Below the pieces are notes generated by a model. The model did no database searches. It saw nothing but the letters and a program-made list of their open reading frames with translations, and had not been told where the DNA came from. The translations under genes and the position numbers were made by a program. Below are positions 12,999 through 21,960 of a DNA stretch of 64,000 nucleotides, piece by piece. Where the stretch lies: contig NZ_LOFH01000010.1 in the NCBI RefSeq assembly GCF_001469215.1, positions 1 through 64,000 of the forward strand, given 5' to 3'. The stretch comes from Pseudoalteromonas sp. H105. GTDB lineage: Bacteria > Pseudomonadota > Gammaproteobacteria > Enterobacterales > Alteromonadaceae. Position 1 is the stretch's first letter. Every line of letters begins with the position of its first letter.

Positions 12999-13070
12999 CA
13001 AAAAGGCCGGTGATTAAATAATCACCAGCCCTTGCCTGATTTCTCAGGCAGCGAACCTAGCGTGAGCTAG
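12999..13070 (-). terminator. rplL-rpoB attenuator: terminator-like hairpin plus two further stem-loops
   Basis: On the minus strand GGCTGGTGATT pairs with AATCACCGGCC (one G-U pair) and runs into six U residues (13000-13030), a classic intrinsic terminator. Just before it are TGCCTGA/TCAGGCA with a GAAA tetraloop (13033-13050) and CTAGC/GCTAG (about 13057-13070). In E. coli a partial terminator and an RNase III site in the same gap set the ratio of ribosomal protein to RNA polymerase; the same use is inferred. Confidence 0.7.
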
Positions 13071-13071
13071 A

Positions 13072-13434
13072 TTACTTAACCTCAACTTCAGCACCAGCTT
13101 CAGTAAGGTCTTTAGCAAGAGCTTCAGCTTCTTCTTTAGAGATACCTTCTTTAACTGGAGTTGGAGCAGCTTCAACTAAAGCTTTCGCTTCTTTAAGGCC
13201 TAGGCCAGTTGCGCTACGTACAGCTTTGATTGCCGCAACCTTGTTAGCGCCAGCGCCAGTAAGGATTACGTCAAATTCAGTTTTCTCTTCAGCAGCTTCA
13301 GCAGCAGGACCTGCTACCATAGCAGCTGCAGCAGTTACGCCGAATTTTTCTTCCATTGCTTCAATAAGAGCAACAACGTCCATTACTGACATTTCAGCAA
13401 TTGCGTCAAGGATTTGGTCTTTAGTTACAGACAT
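13072..13434 (-). CDS. rplL: 50S ribosomal protein L7/L12
   Basis: This is the stalk protein that recruits translation factors, 120 residues. The start is placed at 13434 ([20 protein letters not shown]) because AGGAAAT precedes it and the family length fits; the open frame upstream adds only 10 unlikely residues. The N-terminal dimerisation helix, the Ala-rich hinge ([19 protein letters not shown]) and the factor-binding C-terminal domain ([23 protein letters not shown]) are all visible. It is 77 nt after rplJ. Confidence 0.98.
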   Translation of the reverse strand: MSVTKDQILDAIAEMSVMDVVALIEAMEEKFGVTAAAAMVAGPAAEAAEEKTEFDVILTGAGANKVAAIKAVRSATGLGLKEAKALVEAAPTPVKEGISKEEAEALAKDLTEAGAEVEVK

Positions 13435-13511
13435 TACAAATTTCCTAATAATTAACGGACTCAAAGGTCCAAAAAAATTTTACACCGAAAGAGAGTTTAT
13501 ACAGCTTAAAA

Positions 13512-14006
13512 TTAAGCAGCTTGCTCTTCTTTCTGTACACGTACTGCTTCAATTGTTTTACACAATTTGCCAGCAGACGCTTCTTTCATAGCGCTCATTA
13601 AGCGTGCAACAGCTTCGTCGTATGTAGGTAGAGTTGCAAGCATAGCTGCATCTACTACATTGCCTTCAAAAGCGGCCGTTTTAATTTCGAATTTCTCATT
13701 CTTTTTCGCGAAATCTGAGAAGATACGCGCAGCAGCACCTGGGTGCTCTGATGAGAAAGCGATTAAGCTTGGACCAACTAATGAATCGTTAAGGCACTCA
13801 AAATCTGTTCCTTCGATAGCACGTTTTGCTAAAGTGTTACGGACAACTTTCATCCAAACACCTGCTTCACGAGCTTCTTTACGAAGGGCAGTGATTGCAC
13901 CAACTGTTACACCACGAGAATCTGCGATTACTGCAGATAGAGCACCAGTGGCTGCTTCGTTGACTTCAGCAACAATTGCTTTTTTGCCTTGAAGATTTAA
14001 AGCCAT
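13512..14006 (-). CDS. rplJ: 50S ribosomal protein L10
   Basis: L10 anchors the L7/L12 stalk on 23S rRNA and, as the L10-L12 complex, represses its own mRNA. The 164-residue protein begins [19 protein letters not shown] and contains the rRNA-binding block [18 protein letters not shown] and [10 protein letters not shown], ending in the helix that binds L7/L12 dimers. CAGGAGTAAC precedes the ATG. A structured leader lies immediately upstream. Confidence 0.98.
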   Translation of the reverse strand: MALNLQGKKAIVAEVNEAATGALSAVIADSRGVTVGAITALRKEAREAGVWMKVVRNTLAKRAIEGTDFECLNDSLVGPSLIAFSSEHPGAAARIFSDFAKKNEKFEIKTAAFEGNVVDAAMLATLPTYDEAVARLMSAMKEASAGKLCKTIEAVRVQKEEQAA

Positions 14007-14327
14007 GGGTGTTACTCCTGGTTTAATGGGTCACCGTTTATCGGTTTCCCTGTTTTACTCTTCCCCACCACATGTGATGGAGATGCTTTTTACGGCGAGA
14101 GCCAGAAGATTAGGAAAAATCTATCTGGGGATTCACACCGTCTACGTAGGTAAAAATTAAGGCCGAAACCACCTACGGTCTTGGACGGAAGTTCAATTTA
14201 TCGCTTAGCCCTAAGGCGCACCGAAATTATGAACTTCAACCCGAATTCTTTACATTGTCGAACAATCAAATTATTCAACAAAATGGCGCGAAATTATAGT
14301 ACAAATTTCACGCCATGTAAACACCTA
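14007..14327 (-). ncRNA. L10 leader (autoregulatory r-protein leader)
   Basis: The 321-nt gap between rplA and rplJ has no ORF of note but is rich in structure on the minus strand. GAAGTTCA/TGAACTTC closes a long domain (outer arms near 14190 and 14238). CGCCTTAG/CTAAGCG lies inside it, and ACCGTAGGT pairs with ACCTACGT (near 14140-14185). In gammaproteobacteria this position holds the leader that L10-(L12)4 binds to repress rplJL translation. Family assignment rests on position and folding, not on a covariance search. A weak promoter-like TTGAAT-18-TGTAAA occurs near the rplA end. Confidence 0.75.
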
Positions 14328-15032
14328 TTAAGCTACAGTTGTGCTTAAAGTGCCTTGGTCAACAGAAACACCTGCGCCCATTGTTGTAGAGATAGTTACT
14401 TTCTTCACGTAAGTACCTTTAGCTTGAGAAGGTTTAGCCTTCTTAAGCGCAACAATAAGAGCTTCAAGATTTTGTTGAAGTTGCTCAGCTGTGAAATCAA
14501 CCTTACCAATTGTAGTATGGATGATGCCGTTTTTGTCATTGCGGTAACGCACTTGACCAGCTTTTGCATTTTTAACTGCTTCTGCAACGTTAGGTGTTAC
14601 AGTACCAGTTTTAGGGTTTGGCATTAGACCACGTGGGCCTAAGATTTGACCTAGTTGACCAACAACACGCATAGCGTCTGGTGATGCAACAACAACGTCA
14701 AAGTTCATCTCGCCTTTCTTAACTAGATCAGCAAGATCTTCCATACCTACTAGTTCAGCACCGGCTTCTTTCGCAGCTTCTGCGTTAGCGCCTTGTGTGA
14801 ATACTGCAACGCGAACGTCACGACCAGTACCGTTAGGTAGTACAGTAGCACCACGAACGTTTTGATCAGATTTACGAGCATCGATACCAAGGTTAACAGC
14901 AACGTCAACACTTTCTACGAATTTAGCTGTCGCTAACTCTTTTAAAAGAGCAACTGCTTCGTTGATTTCGTAATCTTTAGTTACTTCCACTTTTTCGCGG
15001 ATAGTACGCATACGTTTAGTTAATTTAGCCAT
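14328..15032 (-). CDS. rplA: 50S ribosomal protein L1
   Basis: L1 forms the mobile L1 stalk at the ribosomal E site and autoregulates the rplKA mRNA in E. coli. The 234-residue product contains the conserved RNA-binding segments [19 protein letters not shown] and [19 protein letters not shown] and the C-terminal [20 protein letters not shown]. It starts 4 nt after the rplK stop, consistent with tight translational coupling. Confidence 0.98.
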   Translation of the reverse strand: MAKLTKRMRTIREKVEVTKDYEINEAVALLKELATAKFVESVDVAVNLGIDARKSDQNVRGATVLPNGTGRDVRVAVFTQGANAEAAKEAGAELVGMEDLADLVKKGEMNFDVVVASPDAMRVVGQLGQILGPRGLMPNPKTGTVTPNVAEAVKNAKAGQVRYRNDKNGIIHTTIGKVDFTAEQLQQNLEALIVALKKAKPSQAKGTYVKKVTISTTMGAGVSVDQGTLSTTVA

Positions 15033-15036
15033 TATC

Positions 15037-15465
15037 TTAGTCCTCTACGTTCAAGCCCATCGCACGCGCAGAACCTGCGATAGTGCGAACCGCAGCGTCC
15101 ATATCAGCCGCTGTAAGATCAGGTCGTTTAGTCTCAACGATTTCTTCAAGTTGAGCACGAGTTACTGTGCCTACTTTTTCAGTGTTAGGACGGCCTGAGC
15201 CTGATTTGATGCCTGCAGCTTTCTTAAGTAAGTAAGCAGCCGGTGGCGTTTTCATGTCGAACGTAAATGAACGGTCGCCGTAAACAGAGATCACTACAGG
15301 AACTGGAGCGCCTTTTTCGATAGATTCTGTACGTGCGTTGAACGCTTTACAGAATTCCATGATGTTTACACCGTGTTGACCTAGTGCTGGACCTACTGGA
15401 GGACTAGGATTAGCCATACCAGCAGCAACTTGTAGCTTGATTAGAGCTTCAACTTTCTTAGCCAT
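15037..15465 (-). CDS. rplK: 50S ribosomal protein L11
   Basis: L11 binds the GTPase-associated centre of 23S rRNA and is needed for RelA activation. The 142-residue protein carries the Pro-rich N-terminal motif [20 protein letters not shown] and the C-terminal rRNA-binding domain ([17 protein letters not shown], ending [12 protein letters not shown]). It is the first gene of the rplKAJL-rpoBC cluster, after the nusG terminator. A promoter is expected at 15466-15590 but no convincing -35/-10 pair was found. Confidence 0.98.
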   Translation of the reverse strand: MAKKVEALIKLQVAAGMANPSPPVGPALGQHGVNIMEFCKAFNARTESIEKGAPVPVVISVYGDRSFTFDMKTPPAAYLLKKAAGIKSGSGRPNTEKVGTVTRAQLEEIVETKRPDLTAADMDAAVRTIAGSARAMGLNVED

Positions 15466-15591
15466 TATAAATACCTCATTAGGTGGGTCTTAGCCTTGTG
15501 CGCGCGAGGACGCGTACTCTAGCGGCTTCCCAGTTTAAAAATTGGTTTCGTACTTTTTGTAATCAATTCAAGAAACTCTATCCCTGAATAC

Positions 15592-15632
15592 AAAAAGGCC
15601 GCTGATTATAAGTTAATCAGCGGCCTTTTTCA
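15592..15632 (-). terminator. Intrinsic terminator after nusG
   Basis: A perfect 17-bp stem, AAAAAGGCCGCTGATTA (15592-15608) with its complement (15614-15630), encloses a 5-nt loop and has A/T tails on both sides. It lies 50 nt past the nusG stop and separates secE-nusG from the rplK operon, as in E. coli. Confidence 0.9.
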
Positions 15633-15681
15633 AGTACTATGCAAAGTAATAAATCACTTCGCATAAACTATCTAATTTTTA

Positions 15682-16239
15682 TTACTTATCTTGTTCAACT
15701 TGACCAAATTCAAGGTCAACAGGCGTAGAACGACCAAAGATAAGTACAGATACTTTTACGCGGCTCTTTTCGTAGTCAACAGCTTCAACCACACCACTAA
15801 AGTCAGCAAATGGACCGTCAACAACACGAACCACTTCACCCGGTTCAAATAATGTTGCTGGTTTAGGTGCTTCTGCGTTTTCTTGTAAGCGGTTTAGAAT
15901 ACGCTCAGCTTCTTTAGAGCTGATAGGCGCTGGACGGTCAGAAGTACCACCGATAAAGCCCATTACACGTGCAGTGCTGTTCACTAAGTGCCAGCTTGCA
16001 TCGTTCATATCCATTTGTACTAATACATAACCTGGGAAGAACTTACGCTCAGATTTACGCTTTTGACCCGCGCGCATCTCAACCACTTCTTCTGTTGGCA
16101 CTAATACTTCACCAAAACTATCTTCTAAACCTTCAATCTTGATATGCTCAAGAATGGTTTGTGCAACACGCTTCTCATAACCCGAGAAAGCCTGTACTAC
16201 GTACCAACGTAGTTTCTTTTCGTTGTTCTCATCCGACAT
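15682..16239 (-). CDS. nusG: Transcription termination/antitermination factor NusG
   Basis: NusG binds the RNA polymerase clamp, raises processivity, and links to Rho or to S10. The 185-residue protein (E. coli 181) has the NGN domain ([19 protein letters not shown] and [14 protein letters not shown]) and a C-terminal KOW domain ([24 protein letters not shown]). It is separated from secE by 4 nt, the usual secE-nusG pair. Confidence 0.98.
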   Translation of the reverse strand: MSDENNEKKLRWYVVQAFSGYEKRVAQTILEHIKIEGLEDSFGEVLVPTEEVVEMRAGQKRKSERKFFPGYVLVQMDMNDASWHLVNSTARVMGFIGGTSDRPAPISSKEAERILNRLQENAEAPKPATLFEPGEVVRVVDGPFADFSGVVEAVDYEKSRVKVSVLIFGRSTPVDLEFGQVEQDK

Positions 16240-16243
16240 GGGA

Positions 16244-16621
16244 TCAGATCTCCAATCCAGTTAAAAAGCCTACTGCGCGGAATAAAATGCCATCTAAACC
16301 CCAAAGGATTAATGCCATAATCACAGTTGCAACCATTACAATAAATGTCGTATGGGTAGTTTCTTGGCGTGTAGGCCATACTACTTTACGTACTTCAATA
16401 CGCGCTTCTTTTGCAAAAGCAAGGAAGGTACGTCCTTTTTCAGTTACTGCTGCGATGCCTAAACCCGCTGCAACAGCAACAACAACACCAATAGCACGTA
16501 ACAATACAGACTGATCTGCATACATATAATTACCAACTACTGCGCCTGCAAGTAGCGCAATTGCCACAAGCCACTTTACCGCATCCATCCCACTTGATGG
16601 TGTTTCCACATTCGTGCTCAT
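16244..16621 (-). CDS. secE: Preprotein translocase subunit SecE
   Basis: SecE is the essential small subunit of the SecYEG channel. The 125-residue product shows three hydrophobic segments: two N-terminal (about residues 14-32 and 38-57) and one C-terminal (about 95-117). The amphipathic helix before the last segment contains the conserved [13 protein letters not shown] motif. This is the long, three-helix form typical of gammaproteobacteria. It is coupled to nusG. Confidence 0.97.
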   Translation of the reverse strand: MSTNVETPSSGMDAVKWLVAIALLAGAVVGNYMYADQSVLLRAIGVVVAVAAGLGIAAVTEKGRTFLAFAKEARIEVRKVVWPTRQETTHTTFIVMVATVIMALILWGLDGILFRAVGFLTGLEI

Positions 16622-16753
16622 AATATTATTACCTTAACTACAGACACAACAACCCTACACGATGGCAGGGTTAATCCATTAAAATCTAAACTTAAAAACA
16701 GACTAATTTAAACCGATTTTTAACCTAAGACTTTACCCACTTACAAGAAAAAT

Positions 16754-16830
16754 TGGCAGGGGCGGAGAGATTCGAACTCCCAACCGTCGGTTTTGGAGAC
16801 CGCTGTTCTACCAATTGGAACTACGCCCCT
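16754..16830 (-). tRNA. trpT: tRNA-Trp (anticodon CCA)
   Basis: The minus strand reads AGGGGCGTAGTTCCAATTGG and continues to an anticodon loop CTCCAAA (anticodon CCA at 16794-16796), a TTCGAATC T-loop, and CCCCTGCCA with the CCA end encoded. Acceptor arms AGGGGCG and CGCCCCT pair fully. It is 77 nt long, one more than E. coli because of an extra C in the D-loop region. It precedes secE-nusG, the usual location, but without an adjacent tuf. Confidence 0.97.
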
Positions 16831-16845
16831 GCAAAGTGGATGCCT

Positions 16846-16873
16846 ATTATACTTACGCAAATCATTAACACAA
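16846..16873 (-). promoter_or_regulatory. Promoter of tRNA-Trp (and probably secE-nusG)
   Basis: On the minus strand TTGTGT (16868-16873) and a perfect TATAAT (16846-16851) are 16 bp apart, placing the start a few bases before the tRNA 5' end processed at 16830. No other promoter-like signal is obvious between tRNA-Trp and secE, so the tRNA and secE-nusG may share it. Confidence 0.6.
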
Positions 16874-16932
16874 GAGTAAAAGATGCCCATATTATAAAAT
16901 CTTAGCGGTTAATTTACCGCTAAGTTAATAAA

Positions 16933-17196
16933 TATACCCAAACCACTTCAAGATGCGGCCGTCGTTGGAATTAAAAGCAATTTAAGCAAGGCATTGATTG
17001 CAAGTAATAGTGGTTCTATTGTTAAAATCAATAACGCAGTATAAATCGTTTTTAAACCAACCCCTTGGGCGTTTCACAGGCACTTACTCACATCGTTGTT
17101 ACTGCTTAAAAAAGACTGCCATTCTTACAAAGTACCCCCTTGATATTAAGCCCCTGTGAAACGCTGAACTCTGCATCTTAAGGTGGCTTGGGTATA
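16933..17196. mobile_element. MITE-like dispersed element with 24-bp terminal inverted repeats
   Basis: The ends are inverted copies of one another: TATACCCAAACCACTTCAAG (continuing GATGC-like to 16956) at the left, and the complement at 17173-17196 with 4 mismatches in 24. Inside is a second perfect 11-bp inverted repeat, CGTTTCACAGG (17070-17080) and CCTGTGAAACG (17153-17163). There is no ORF. A diverged partial copy of the right end is found at 38279-38325. This looks like a non-autonomous miniature element; a transposase source is not in the window. It fills most of the 16831-17198 gap. Confidence 0.65.
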
Positions 17197-17198
17197 AC

Positions 17199-18017
17199 TT
17201 ACTTAGTCCCTTTCACCAGTGGTACACCATTGTTGCCAACGGGAATATACACTGTTGTGTGATTCGGTGACTCAGCCATTTTCATTTGCGCATTAATCGC
17301 TTCATGCTGTAAGTAATTCGGCGTCAGTGTGGCATTAATTATTTTTTGTGCCTGCGCAATACCTTTGGCCTCTTCAACCCTTATTTCAGCATCTTTACGG
17401 GCAATTTCTTTTTGCGTTTCTTTTTCTGACAATAACTGCTGCGCAGCCAACTTTTTCTCTACAGCGTTAGCCACTATAGCCGGGTAATTTATGTTACCAA
17501 CTACGACATTTGCTAATTTAAAAGGGGTCGCAGAGAGGTACTTTTGCAATCGAGTTGTGACTTCTTGTGCTATTTTTTCACGGTTAGTTTTAAGTTCGCC
17601 ACTGTCATATTTTTGCACAATGTCTCTTACGTATGTTCTAAATGTTTCTCGTACAAAACGTGGATACCAGTTTTCACCACCAAACTGCTCAATGACGGTT
17701 TTAACAGAGCCCGTTTCAATTGAGATAACAGCATGAAAATCAAACCGAATATTTAAATCATCATTGGCTAAAATTTGAAATGCTTCGGTGTAGGTATTAG
17801 GCCGCATATCGATATTAATCACTTCATTACGCAATAGTGACATACCAAAATTACTAGGGCCAACCATTGAGCCTTGATACCCCCCTTCGCCGAATACACG
17901 TGGCTTTTCGTATACGTACCCTTCCTGACCTGCAGGCGTACTCGGATTTGTACACGCGGTTAAGCTCAATACTGCAACCCCAGCTATCGTGCCAGCCTTC
18001 AGCAAATTATTAAACAT
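17199..18017 (-). CDS. SPFH/band 7 (prohibitin-like) domain lipoprotein
   Basis: The protein has an N-terminal lipoprotein signal (MFNNLLKAGTIAGVAVLSLTAC, lipobox LTAC), so it should be anchored to a membrane on the periplasmic side. An SPFH/band 7 domain follows (NEVINIDMRPNTYTEAFQILANDDLNIRF, FRTYVRDIVQKY) and then a charged coiled-coil-like stretch (AAQQLLSEKETQKEIARKDAEIRVEEAKG). Prohibitin-like proteins form oligomeric membrane scaffolds; a specific role here is unknown. The start is ambiguous: 18017 gives a standard signal peptide with AGGGA upstream, and 18047 has AAAGG at good spacing and would add ten residues. The open frame reaches 18149 but overlaps the upstream gene there. Confidence 0.75.
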   Translation of the reverse strand: MFNNLLKAGTIAGVAVLSLTACTNPSTPAGQEGYVYEKPRVFGEGGYQGSMVGPSNFGMSLLRNEVINIDMRPNTYTEAFQILANDDLNIRFDFHAVISIETGSVKTVIEQFGGENWYPRFVRETFRTYVRDIVQKYDSGELKTNREKIAQEVTTRLQKYLSATPFKLANVVVGNINYPAIVANAVEKKLAAQQLLSEKETQKEIARKDAEIRVEEAKGIAQAQKIINATLTPNYLQHEAINAQMKMAESPNHTTVYIPVGNNGVPLVKGTK

Positions 18018-18066
18018 GACCTGTGTCCCTGAACGTCTCATTTTCATTTTCAGCCTTTTCTTATTG

Positions 18067-18567
18067 TTATACCAAACGTAGCATGTCGCCTTTGTAAAAA
18101 TCACACAACAACCAAATTTGTTCAAATGGGTGCTTTTTCGGCACTTCAATGTTTGTTAGTTGCTGTTCAAAATCGGCTTTAAGCCAAAGCGGACTTGCAT
18201 TGCGAATAAGTAACCATGTACGCGTTGAATTATAACGCTTCGTTGCCTTTTGTTTTAACAGCCTCTGCAATGGGGCGAGTAACTTCTGATCGCTGGGATC
18301 TTGGGCCATTTTAGCCAGTGCACACTGCATTGAAATTGATAATGGTCGCCCAAGCACTGCCATCGCTTCCGTTTCACTGGCATAAAGGTGAGCAATTTCA
18401 ATATCTAACAGTGCATCACCTTGGTAACAGCTAATATCGGGCTTGCTCGGGGTGTTGTGCCAAATATTGCGCATTTCTACGCCAAACTCTTTTTCATAAC
18501 AGCGTAAAAATAACTTAGCAGCCCCATGCTCAAGGGCTACTTTTCCGCGTTCACTGTCACGTTTCAT
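18067..18567 (-). CDS. Conserved hypothetical protein, 166 aa
   Basis: I do not recognise a family. The 166-residue protein is soluble, with no signal peptide or membrane helix. It overlaps the 3' end of deoC by 11 nt, so the two are probably translationally coupled. A segment KPDISCYQGDALLDIEIAHL has the spacing of a PD-(D/E)xK nuclease core (PD, then D-x-E after about 11 residues), but the last lysine is replaced by alanine, so this is only a hint. The C-terminal half is rich in Trp and Leu. Confidence 0.7.
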   Translation of the reverse strand: MKRDSERGKVALEHGAAKLFLRCYEKEFGVEMRNIWHNTPSKPDISCYQGDALLDIEIAHLYASETEAMAVLGRPLSISMQCALAKMAQDPSDQKLLAPLQRLLKQKATKRYNSTRTWLLIRNASPLWLKADFEQQLTNIEVPKKHPFEQIWLLCDFYKGDMLRLV

Positions 18568-19303
18568 TTAAAACGGTATATACCTGACTTAGTAAACTCG
18601 AAGCGCCAAACCTAAATGTCTGTGGATTTAAGTAATCAGCCCCCATAACATCGTTCGCTAGGTGTAAATAATCTCCAGCTTCGCTGACCGTTTTAACACC
18701 GCCTGCGGCTTTAAACCCGACCACTTTATTTGAGGCTTTAATTGTTTCTAGCATTACTTTTGTTGCATCAAGTGTCGCGTTCATTGCCACTTTTCCGGTG
18801 CTGGTTTTAACAAAGTCAGCCCCGCCAGCAATGGCTATTTCGGTTGCTTGTTTAATCAATGCGTGTGTTTTAAGCTCACCTGACTCAATGATCACTTTTA
18901 ACTTTACATGCTCAGGGCATACCGCTTTGCTGGCTGTTACATATTCAAGCGCTTTAGCATCATCACCCGCTGCTAACGCTTTGTAAGGCAGTACTAGGTC
19001 AATTTCGTCAGCGCCACGCTCAATCGCAACTAAGGTTTCATTAATCACATCACTTAACACGCCGTCACCAGAAGGAAAATTGGTTACGGTTGCCACTTTA
19101 ACGTGATTTAACCCTTTGTGTGCCAATAACACTTTTGCATCGTCAACAAATTCACTATACACGCACACCGCAGCTGGCGTACCCAATAAAGGCTGGATGC
19201 TTGCTACCAATTGCTCGATCGTCTGAGTGGTATCAGTGTCATTAAGCGTTGTTAAATCCATAAGGGCCACAGCACGCGCTGCATTTTTATGTTTTTCATT
19301 CAT
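18557..19303 (-). CDS. deoC: Deoxyribose-phosphate aldolase
   Basis: DeoC cleaves 2-deoxyribose-5-phosphate to glyceraldehyde-3-phosphate and acetaldehyde in deoxynucleoside catabolism. The 248-residue protein has the Schiff-base lysine in GADFVKTSTGK (Lys166), the assisting lysine in VGFKAAGG (Lys198) and the catalytic aspartate in DEIDLVLPY (Asp102). The class I DERA signature LKVIIESGEL is also present. It stands apart from the usual deoABD genes and overlaps the downstream 166-residue gene by 11 nt. Confidence 0.96.
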   Translation of the reverse strand: MNEKHKNAARAVALMDLTTLNDTDTTQTIEQLVASIQPLLGTPAAVCVYSEFVDDAKVLLAHKGLNHVKVATVTNFPSGDGVLSDVINETLVAIERGADEIDLVLPYKALAAGDDAKALEYVTASKAVCPEHVKLKVIIESGELKTHALIKQATEIAIAGGADFVKTSTGKVAMNATLDATKVMLETIKASNKVVGFKAAGGVKTVSEAGDYLHLANDVMGADYLNPQTFRFGASSLLSQVYTVLNET

Positions 19304-19461
19304 GAATTTATCGCTCTACTCATATCTAAATTAGTGATCCATAGTAGCAAATTATCATAATCTAGCTATATCTCATAACTAATCACCATAAGCAGAACAA
19401 TCCGCTTGAAAGTAGCTGCAATCCCTTGTTAACTAAGCCTTAGGCCAAATCAACACACCAC

Positions 19462-19525
19462 ATATAACTTTTGGTTATATAAACAGGGTTTTAATTATTT
19501 TTTACTTCGCTAAACGCGCTATATT
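19462..19525 (+). promoter_or_regulatory. Putative LysR-type (CysB-like) operator and promoter of the cys operon
   Basis: A 19-bp palindrome ATATAAC-TTTTG-GTTATAT (19462-19480) contains a T-N11-A core (19465 to 19477), the signature of LysR-family binding sites. A -10-like TATATT lies at 19520-19525 with a poor -35. The palindrome centre is then about 61 bp upstream of the predicted start, the usual activator position. CysB as the factor is inferred from the genes downstream. Confidence 0.5.
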
Positions 19526-19579
19526 CTGCGTTTCTATTAAGCATATATGCTATGACAGTTGTTAAGAGGTGTTACTACA

Positions 19580-21001
19580 ATGCAATATTTACCTATCTTC
19601 ACCAAGCTAGATAATAAACCCGTACTGGTTGTGGGTGGTGGAGAGGTTGCATTACGCAAATGCCGTGCATTTTTAAAAGCCCGTGCAGATGTCACCTTAG
19701 TGGCACCTTGGTTCTGTGACGAATTAAAAGAACATGCACAACACAACGAAGTTACCCTAATAGACGCCTACTTTGACGAGTCGCACCTAGACGGAAAAAT
19801 GCTGGTTATTGCTGCAACCGACCGAGACGAAGTTAACAATGCGGTGTTTGAGCTTGCCAACGCACGCAATGTGTTTGTAAACGTGGTTGATGACCAACCT
19901 AAATGCACGTTTATTTTTCCCTCTATTGTTGACCGTGATCCGATTACCATTGCCATTTCAAGCGCAGGTACAGCGCCTGTTTTAGCCAGGCGACTACGTG
20001 AAAAGCTCGAAACACTGATCCCGCAGCACATTGGCCCGTTAGCAACCTTAGTAGGTAGTTTTAGAGATAAAGTTAAACAACGTTTTAAACACTTTGCCGA
20101 CCGCCGTCAATTTTGGGAAGGCGTATTTGATTCTTCCGTGGTCAGCAAAGTACAAAGTGGTGATACACAATCAGCCATGGCGCAATTAGAGCAACTCCTT
20201 GATGCCAAGCCAGAGCCCGAGGGTGAAGTGTACGTGATTGGTGCAGGCCCAGGTGACCCAGAATTATTAACGTTAAAAGCACTGCAATTAATGCAACAAG
20301 CTGATGTGGTGGTATACGACTACCTCGTGTCAGACGAGATCATGGAACTGGTTCGTCGTGATGCTGATTTAGTCTGTGTCGGTAAACGCTTGGGCGATCA
20401 CAGTGTGGTCCAAGAAGACACCAACCAAATGCTGGTCGACTTTGCTAAGCAAGGTAAGAAAGTGTGCCGAATTAAAGGCGGCGATCCATTTATTTATGGC
20501 CGTGGCGGCGAAGAAGTACAAGTATTAGCAGCGAACCAAGTAAGCTACCAAATTGTACCTGGTATTACCGCTGCCGCAGGTTGCAGTGCTTATGCAGGTA
20601 TTCCGCTTACTCATCGCGACCATGCGCAAGCCATTCAATTTGTGACAGGTCACTGTAAAAAAGACGGTCAAGAATTGGATTGGCAATCGCTCGCTAAACC
20701 TAACCAAACCTTAGCAATTTATATGGGGGTGATTAAATCACCACATATTCAAGCGCAGCTATTAAAACATGGCCGTGGTGCAGATACACCTGTTGCAATT
20801 ATTGAAAACGGTACACGTAAAAACCAACGCGTTGTAACAGGAAAACTAGGTGAATTAGCCGACTTAATTGAAAGTCACAGCATTATTTCACCCGCATTAC
20901 TGATTATTGGTGAAGTGGCCTCTCTACATGAGCAACTTCATTGGTTTGGCGAAAAAGCACAAACCAGCAGCTTTGCACAACCGCTGACCGACGTAGCTTA
21001 A
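19580..21001 (+). CDS. cysG: Siroheme synthase (uroporphyrinogen methyltransferase / precorrin-2 dehydrogenase / ferrochelatase)
   Basis: CysG makes siroheme, the cofactor of sulfite and nitrite reductases, from uroporphyrinogen III. The 473-residue protein is the full fusion. The N-terminal NAD-dependent dehydrogenase/ferrochelatase domain has VLVVGGGEVALRK and ISSAGTAPVLARRLRE, with Ser128 matching the regulatory serine of Salmonella CysG. The SAM methyltransferase domain begins near residue 215 (VYVIGAGPGDPELLT, then RIKGGDPFIYGRGGEE). The start at 19580 is chosen for its AGAGG and standard N-terminus; a TTG seven codons upstream is less likely. It leads the sulfur operon. Confidence 0.96.
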   Translation: MQYLPIFTKLDNKPVLVVGGGEVALRKCRAFLKARADVTLVAPWFCDELKEHAQHNEVTLIDAYFDESHLDGKMLVIAATDRDEVNNAVFELANARNVFVNVVDDQPKCTFIFPSIVDRDPITIAISSAGTAPVLARRLREKLETLIPQHIGPLATLVGSFRDKVKQRFKHFADRRQFWEGVFDSSVVSKVQSGDTQSAMAQLEQLLDAKPEPEGEVYVIGAGPGDPELLTLKALQLMQQADVVVYDYLVSDEIMELVRRDADLVCVGKRLGDHSVVQEDTNQMLVDFAKQGKKVCRIKGGDPFIYGRGGEEVQVLAANQVSYQIVPGITAAAGCSAYAGIPLTHRDHAQAIQFVTGHCKKDGQELDWQSLAKPNQTLAIYMGVIKSPHIQAQLLKHGRGADTPVAIIENGTRKNQRVVTGKLGELADLIESHSIISPALLIIGEVASLHEQLHWFGEKAQTSSFAQPLTDVA

Positions 21002-21060
21002 GAACAAATTTTTATTACTTTTAATTTTTAACTTTAATCATTTTAGTAGGACGACTAACA

Positions 21061-21960
21061 ATGGCTTTAACTCACCTTCAGCAACTAGAAGCTGAAAGTA
21101 TCAAAATCATGCGCGAAGTCGCCGCTGAGTTTGAGAACCCAGTTATGCTTTACTCTATCGGTAAAGATTCATCGGTGCTTTTACACTTAGCGCGTAAGGC
21201 TTTTTACCCTGGTAAAATTCCATTTCCACTGCTCCACGTTGATACCGACTGGAAGTTTAAAGAAATGATTGAGTTTCGTGACCGCTTGTCAAAAGAGTAC
21301 GGCTTTGACCTAATCGTTCATAAAAACCCTGAAGGTTTAGCGATGGGCGTGGGTCCATTTACTCATGGCTCAGGCAAGCACACAGACATAATGAAAACTC
21401 AAGGCTTAAAACAAGCACTTGATAAATATGGTTTTGATGCTGCCTTTGGTGGCGCGCGCCGTGATGAAGAAAAATCACGTGCAAAAGAGCGTGTGTACTC
21501 GTTCCGTGATAAGCACCACAGATGGGACCCTAAAAATCAACGCCCAGAACTGTGGAACACGTATAACAGCCAAGTAAATCCAGGTGAAAGTATTCGTGTA
21601 TTCCCACTGTCTAACTGGACCGAGCTTGATATTTGGCAATACATCTATCAAGAAAACATCGATATGGTACCGCTATACCTAGCTAAAGAGCGCCCTGTTG
21701 TAGAGCGTGACGGCACGTTGATCATGGTTGATGACGAACGTATGCCACTAAACGAAGGTGAAGTACCAGAAATGAAATCAGTGCGTTTTCGTACATTAGG
21801 CTGCTACCCGCTGACCGGTGCCGTAGAGTCAACTGCCGGTACTTTAACTGAAATTATCGAAGAAATGCTGCTATCAACGTCATCAGAGCGTGAAGGCCGA
21901 GTAATAGATCATGATTCAGCAGGTTCAATGGAGAAGAAAAAACGTGAGGGCTATTTCTAA
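21061..21960 (+). CDS. cysD: Sulfate adenylyltransferase subunit 2
   Basis: CysD is the ATP-pyrophosphatase subunit that adenylates sulfate to APS. The 299-residue protein contains the PP-loop [13 protein letters not shown] (residues 31-43) and the conserved [22 protein letters not shown] and [10 protein letters not shown] segments. An AGGACGAC Shine-Dalgarno precedes the ATG. Its stop codon shares one base with the cysN start (TAATG). Confidence 0.98.
   Translation: MALTHLQQLEAESIKIMREVAAEFENPVMLYSIGKDSSVLLHLARKAFYPGKIPFPLLHVDTDWKFKEMIEFRDRLSKEYGFDLIVHKNPEGLAMGVGPFTHGSGKHTDIMKTQGLKQALDKYGFDAAFGGARRDEEKSRAKERVYSFRDKHHRWDPKNQRPELWNTYNSQVNPGESIRVFPLSNWTELDIWQYIYQENIDMVPLYLAKERPVVERDGTLIMVDDERMPLNEGEVPEMKSVRFRTLGCYPLTGAVESTAGTLTEIIEEMLLSTSSEREGRVIDHDSAGSMEKKKREGYF

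Noticed and set aside
15466-15590. Promoter for rplK
   Set aside because: Expected here, but TTGAAT and TTGATT candidates have no acceptable -10 at the right distance, so no site is called.
16161-16514. 117-codon plus-strand ORF over secE and nusG
   Set aside because: Antisense to two conserved genes, with no domain or ribosome binding site.
19559-19579. TTG start for cysG
   Set aside because: The ATG at 19580 has a better-spaced AGAGG and matches the family N-terminus.
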